Below are positions 61,476 through 64,000 of a stretch of 64,000 nucleotides of DNA, one piece after another. Source of the DNA: Variovorax sp. RA8 (GTDB taxonomy: Bacteria; Pseudomonadota; Gammaproteobacteria; Burkholderiales; Burkholderiaceae_C); NCBI RefSeq assembly GCF_901827175.1, contig NZ_LR594664.1, positions 62,001 through 126,000 on the forward strand. The letters are read 5' to 3'. The translations under genes and the position numbers were made by a program. Position 1 is the first letter of the stretch. Every line of letters begins with the position of its first letter. The notes below the pieces were generated by a model, which searched no databases, was not told where the DNA came from, and saw only the letters and a program-made list of their open reading frames with translations.

Positions 61476-61769
61476 TTACTGCGGCGTCCCGCCCGGCACG
61501 GGGTGCTGATGAGGACGTGCCTCGCGCGCTTGCTGGCGATCTTGGCCCCTCATTTCGGACTTGGTGGTCTTCTTCACGCCAGAGCCTTCGCCCTCGGCAG
61601 TGCTGCCGTCCCGGATCTGCCTGACGCCTGCCGGCTTCGCGCTTTTCTTGGCTTCAGCCGCGGCTTGTGATTTGGTGTTCGTCTGCGGTGCAGCTTCCTG
61701 CGTGTGGCTCTGCGCGTAAGCGCCGCCGAAGAACATGGTGGCCGCAATGGCAAGGAGAGTCTTTTTCAT
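61476..61769 (-). CDS. Small exported charged protein
   Basis: ATG 61769 (MKKTLLAIAATMFFGGAYAQ) gives a clear signal peptide; the upstream part of the frame is not used. The mature 77 residues are disordered, rich in Ala, Lys, Gln and Thr, with His near the end. Function unknown. Confidence 0.55.
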   Translation of the reverse strand: MKKTLLAIAATMFFGGAYAQSHTQEAAPQTNTKSQAAAEAKKSAKPAGVRQIRDGSTAEGEGSGVKKTTKSEMRGQDRQQAREARPHQHPVPGGTPQ

Positions 61770-62005
61770 TTCAGTTCCTTCTAAGTTGGGCATGACGCAG
61801 ACGCACCGTCTGTGGTGCCGGTTTCGCTGCATCATGGCCAAACTGTAGAAAGTAGGGCGCGACGAGAGGCTTACCCGTACATGACAACTTTGTTATCTAA
61901 TGCCGTCACGAAGCACGATCGCAGGACATGGACGCGCCGCAACGATGGAGCAAGCCCAGCGCCTCGTATCATTCGTTCCTAGCGGGGTACCCAGCGCGGT
62001 ACCCT

Positions 62006-62197
62006 TTAGGCTGCCGGGTAGCCTGCCTCGGCCAGCGCGGTGGCAACGCTGGCGCGGTCCTCGGCGCTCTCGACGCGCACTTTCTTGGTGGGCAGATTCA
62101 CTTCGATCTTGGCTTGCGGGTCCAAGCCTTTGACCGCTTGGGTGACGCGGCTCGCGCAATGGCCGCAGGTCATTGATTGGATTTCGAACTCATGCAT
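62006..62197 (-). CDS. copZ: Copper chaperone CopZ
   Basis: AAGGAG precedes ATG 62197. The 63 residues form one HMA domain: [20 protein letters not shown] with the MTCxHC metal site, then [20 protein letters not shown]. It carries Cu(I) to the CopA ATPase encoded divergently. A CueR-type promoter lies about 35-65 bases upstream. Confidence 0.85.
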   Translation of the reverse strand: MHEFEIQSMTCGHCASRVTQAVKGLDPQAKIEVNLPTKKVRVESAEDRASVATALAEAGYPAA

Positions 62198-62230
62198 CAG
62201 TAGCTCCTTCGGTGGATGGGAAGATGGCAA

Positions 62231-62261
62231 GTCTCTGGTTTCCCACCATGGGAAGGTCAAC
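62231..62261 (-). promoter_or_regulatory. CueR-type promoter of copZ
   Basis: On the minus strand TTGACC and GAGACT are 19 bases apart around CTTCCCATGGTGGGAA. The -10 sequence is identical to that of the promoter at 53077. Confidence 0.8.
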
Positions 62262-62310
62262 CCGCGATGCGAGATTAACCTTGAGAAACTCGGGATTTGC
62301 CGAGGGCGGC

Positions 62311-62341
62311 TTGACCTTCCCATGATGGGAAAGATGACATT
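62311..62341 (+). promoter_or_regulatory. CueR-type promoter of copA
   Basis: TTGACC and GACATT are 19 bases apart around the dyad ACCTTCCCATGATGGGAAAG, the classic CueR box. It is divergent from the copZ promoter, so one regulator can control both. Confidence 0.8.
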
Positions 62342-62378
62342 CCTGAACTTCGGATACTTGGATACACAGGAGATGTCG

Positions 62379-64000
62379 ATGAATAGCAGTTTCACAATGC
62401 CGTTACCCGCCCACGGCTTGCAGGAGTGGTCCCTGCCCATTGAGGGGATGACGTGTGCCTCCTGCGTTGCACGGGTAGAGAAGTCCCTTGCCGGCGTGCC
62501 GGGTGTCATCGACGCCACCGTTAACTTGGCGACAGAGGCGGCCAAAATTCGCGCCGACAGCTCTGTCGACCTGGGCGCGCTGAGAGGCGCGGTCGAGAAG
62601 GCGGGCTACGGCGTCGGTGAGCAGACGCTCGGCTTGCAGATCGAAGGCATGACCTGCGCGTCATGTGTCGCGCGCGTCGAGAAGGCGCTGGCCAAGGTTC
62701 CCGGCGTGGCTTCCGCCACGGTGAACCTCGCCACGGAAAAGGCCGAGGTCAAACTCGCAAGCCGAGATGTTGACGTGTCGGCATTGATCGCGGCGGTTCA
62801 TGAGGCCGGCTATGGCGCGCGCCAAGCAGACGATGCCGGCGCTGTGTCCGACAAGCCAGCACGCCGTTTGCCCGATTGGTGGCCCGTCGCCGTGGCTGCG
62901 CTGTTGTCGGCACCGCTGCTGCTTCCGATGTTCGGATTGCTCTTTGATAGGGAATGGATGCTCGATGGGTGGCTGCAGCTCGCGTTGGCAACCCCGGTTC
63001 AGTTTTGGCTAGGCGCACGCTTCTACCGCGCCGGGTGGAAGGCGTTGAAGGCCGGCGCTGGCAACATGGATTTGCTGGTGGCCCTGGGCACCAGCGCCGG
63101 CTACGGACTGAGCGTCTACCTGCTCTACGCGCATGCGGGCCATGGCATGCCGCCGCACCTGTACTTCGAAGCGTCGGCGGTGGTGATCACGCTGGTGCTG
63201 CTGGGCAAGTGGCTGGAGGTTCGGGCCAAGCGTCAGACCACCGAGGCCATTCGATCCTTGAATGCGCTGCGCCCCGAGCGGGCGCGCATACGCCGCGACG
63301 ACATGGAGCAGGACGTGCCCGTGGAGCAGGTCCGAGTCGGTGATCTGGTGGTCGTTCGTCCCGGCGAACGTGTACCGGTGGATGGCGTCATCGTCGAAGG
63401 CTCCAGCGACATCGACGAATCGCTGATCACCGGCGAGAGCCTGCCTGTTGCCAAGCATGTGGAGGATGCCGTGACAGGCGGCTCGGTCAATGGTCAGGGG
63501 CTACTCATCGCGAGCACTACCGCCGTGGGTGCCGAATCGACGCTCGCGCGTATCGTGCGGCTGGTGGAATCGGCTCAGGCCAAGAAGGCGCCGATCCAGC
63601 GCCTGGTCGACCGGGTCAGCAGCGTCTTCGTGCCGGTCGTCATCGGCATCGCGCTCGTGACCGTGCTCGGCTGGGGCCTCGGCACAGGAGACTGGGAGGC
63701 CGCGATCCTCAACGCGGTGGCCGTGCTGGTGATCGCCTGCCCCTGCGCGCTCGGCCTCGCAACGCCGACCGCAATCATGGCCGGCACCGGCGTGGCCGCG
63801 CGGCACGGGGTGCTGATCAAGGACGCCGAGGCACTCGAAGTGGCGCACGGCGTGAAGATCGTTGCCTTCGACAAGACGGGCACGTTGACCGAAGGCCGGC
63901 CCGAGCTGGTGGCCTCCGAGGCAACCGACGGCGATGCGGCCGCCTTGCTGCGGGCGAGTGCGGCCATCCAGGCGGGCAGTGAGCATCCGCTCGCCCGGGC
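62379..64000 (+). CDS. copA: Copper-exporting P1B-type ATPase CopA (cut by window end)
   Basis: AGGAG lies seven bases before ATG 62379; ATG 62373 is too close to it. Two HMA domains, each with [15 protein letters not shown], precede the membrane core. [29 protein letters not shown] and SEHPLA are visible; the hinge and GDGxND part lie beyond the window. It exports Cu(I) from the cytoplasm, fed by CopZ. Confidence 0.9.
   Translation, partial: MNSSFTMPLPAHGLQEWSLPIEGMTCASCVARVEKSLAGVPGVIDATVNLATEAAKIRADSSVDLGALRGAVEKAGYGVGEQTLGLQIEGMTCASCVARVEKALAKVPGVASATVNLATEKAEVKLASRDVDVSALIAAVHEAGYGARQADDAGAVSDKPARRLPDWWPVAVAALLSAPLLLPMFGLLFDREWMLDGWLQLALATPVQFWLGARFYRAGWKALKAGAGNMDLLVALGTSAGYGLSVYLLYAHAGHGMPPHLYFEASAVVITLVLLGKWLEVRAKRQTTEAIRSLNALRPERARIRRDDMEQDVPVEQVRVGDLVVVRPGERVPVDGVIVEGSSDIDESLITGESLPVAKHVEDAVTGGSVNGQGLLIASTTAVGAESTLARIVRLVESAQAKKAPIQRLVDRVSSVFVPVVIGIALVTVLGWGLGTGDWEAAILNAVAVLVIACPCALGLATPTAIMAGTGVAARHGVLIKDAEALEVAHGVKIVAFDKTGTLTEGRPELVASEATDGDAAALLRASAAIQAGSEHPLAR

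Noticed and set aside
1..64000. Insertion sequences or integrase genes
   Set aside because: No transposase or integrase motif (DDE, tyrosine recombinase or serine recombinase) was recognised in any frame.

Overview
The window is high-GC DNA whose protein families, CCA-encoding tRNAs and GGAG-type ribosome sites fit a betaproteobacterium of the order Burkholderiales (a Comamonadaceae such as Variovorax is my best guess, by inference only). It looks like one large mobile or plasmid-borne accessory region. No rRNA, core housekeeping operon, replication initiator, integrase or conjugation gene is visible, so the vehicle (megaplasmid, ICE or phage-plasmid) cannot be named.

Layout. 1-7.05 kb: plus-strand unknown genes, an ADP-ribosyltransferase-like/HD fusion protein and a GIY-YIG (T5orf172-type) protein. 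7.06-12.1 kb: a minus-strand array of 26 tRNA genes covering 18 amino acids (no Lys or Val found). It is interleaved with an HNH nuclease gene, a 66-codon basic protein and a gene fusing an HNH domain to an Rnl2-like RNA ligase, which suggests a self-contained tRNA supply and repair module. 12.1-41.9 kb: accessory genes of phage/ICE type. These are XRE and response-regulator proteins, three DNA methyltransferase-like proteins, exonuclease VII subunits (XseA fused to a DUF5710 domain, plus XseB), an H-NS-like protein with two DNA-binding domains, an Mrr-type nuclease, an HNH protein, a metallophosphoesterase, a RelA/SpoT-like HD protein, a polyvalent-type ADP-ribosyltransferase, a degraded Mom-like gene and many unknown small genes in ATGA-coupled strings. 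42.4-64 kb: a metal-resistance island. It holds a DUF305 protein, a TetR regulator, a CusC-CusB(CusF)-CusA efflux operon, a His-rich copper/silver P1B ATPase, a DUF411 protein, a MerR/thioredoxin-like/CcdA-like/Cys-rich operon, several small periplasmic proteins, CopZ, and a second CopA that runs off the right end. Promoters with 19-bp -35/-10 spacing and CueR- or MerR-type dyads stand before both ATPases, before copZ and on both sides of the merR gene, so the island is probably metal-induced as a unit; no cueR gene lies in the window.

At least five genes (lipoprotein at 13.7 kb, paralogue at 15.0 kb, 21.1 kb gene, xseA, 52.4 kb gene) carry single frame breaks, one (44.3 kb) has an in-frame amber codon, and the Mom-like gene is in pieces. 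This is either real decay or base-level error in the assembly. The most unusual element is the tRNA array with its embedded HNH-RNA ligase gene.
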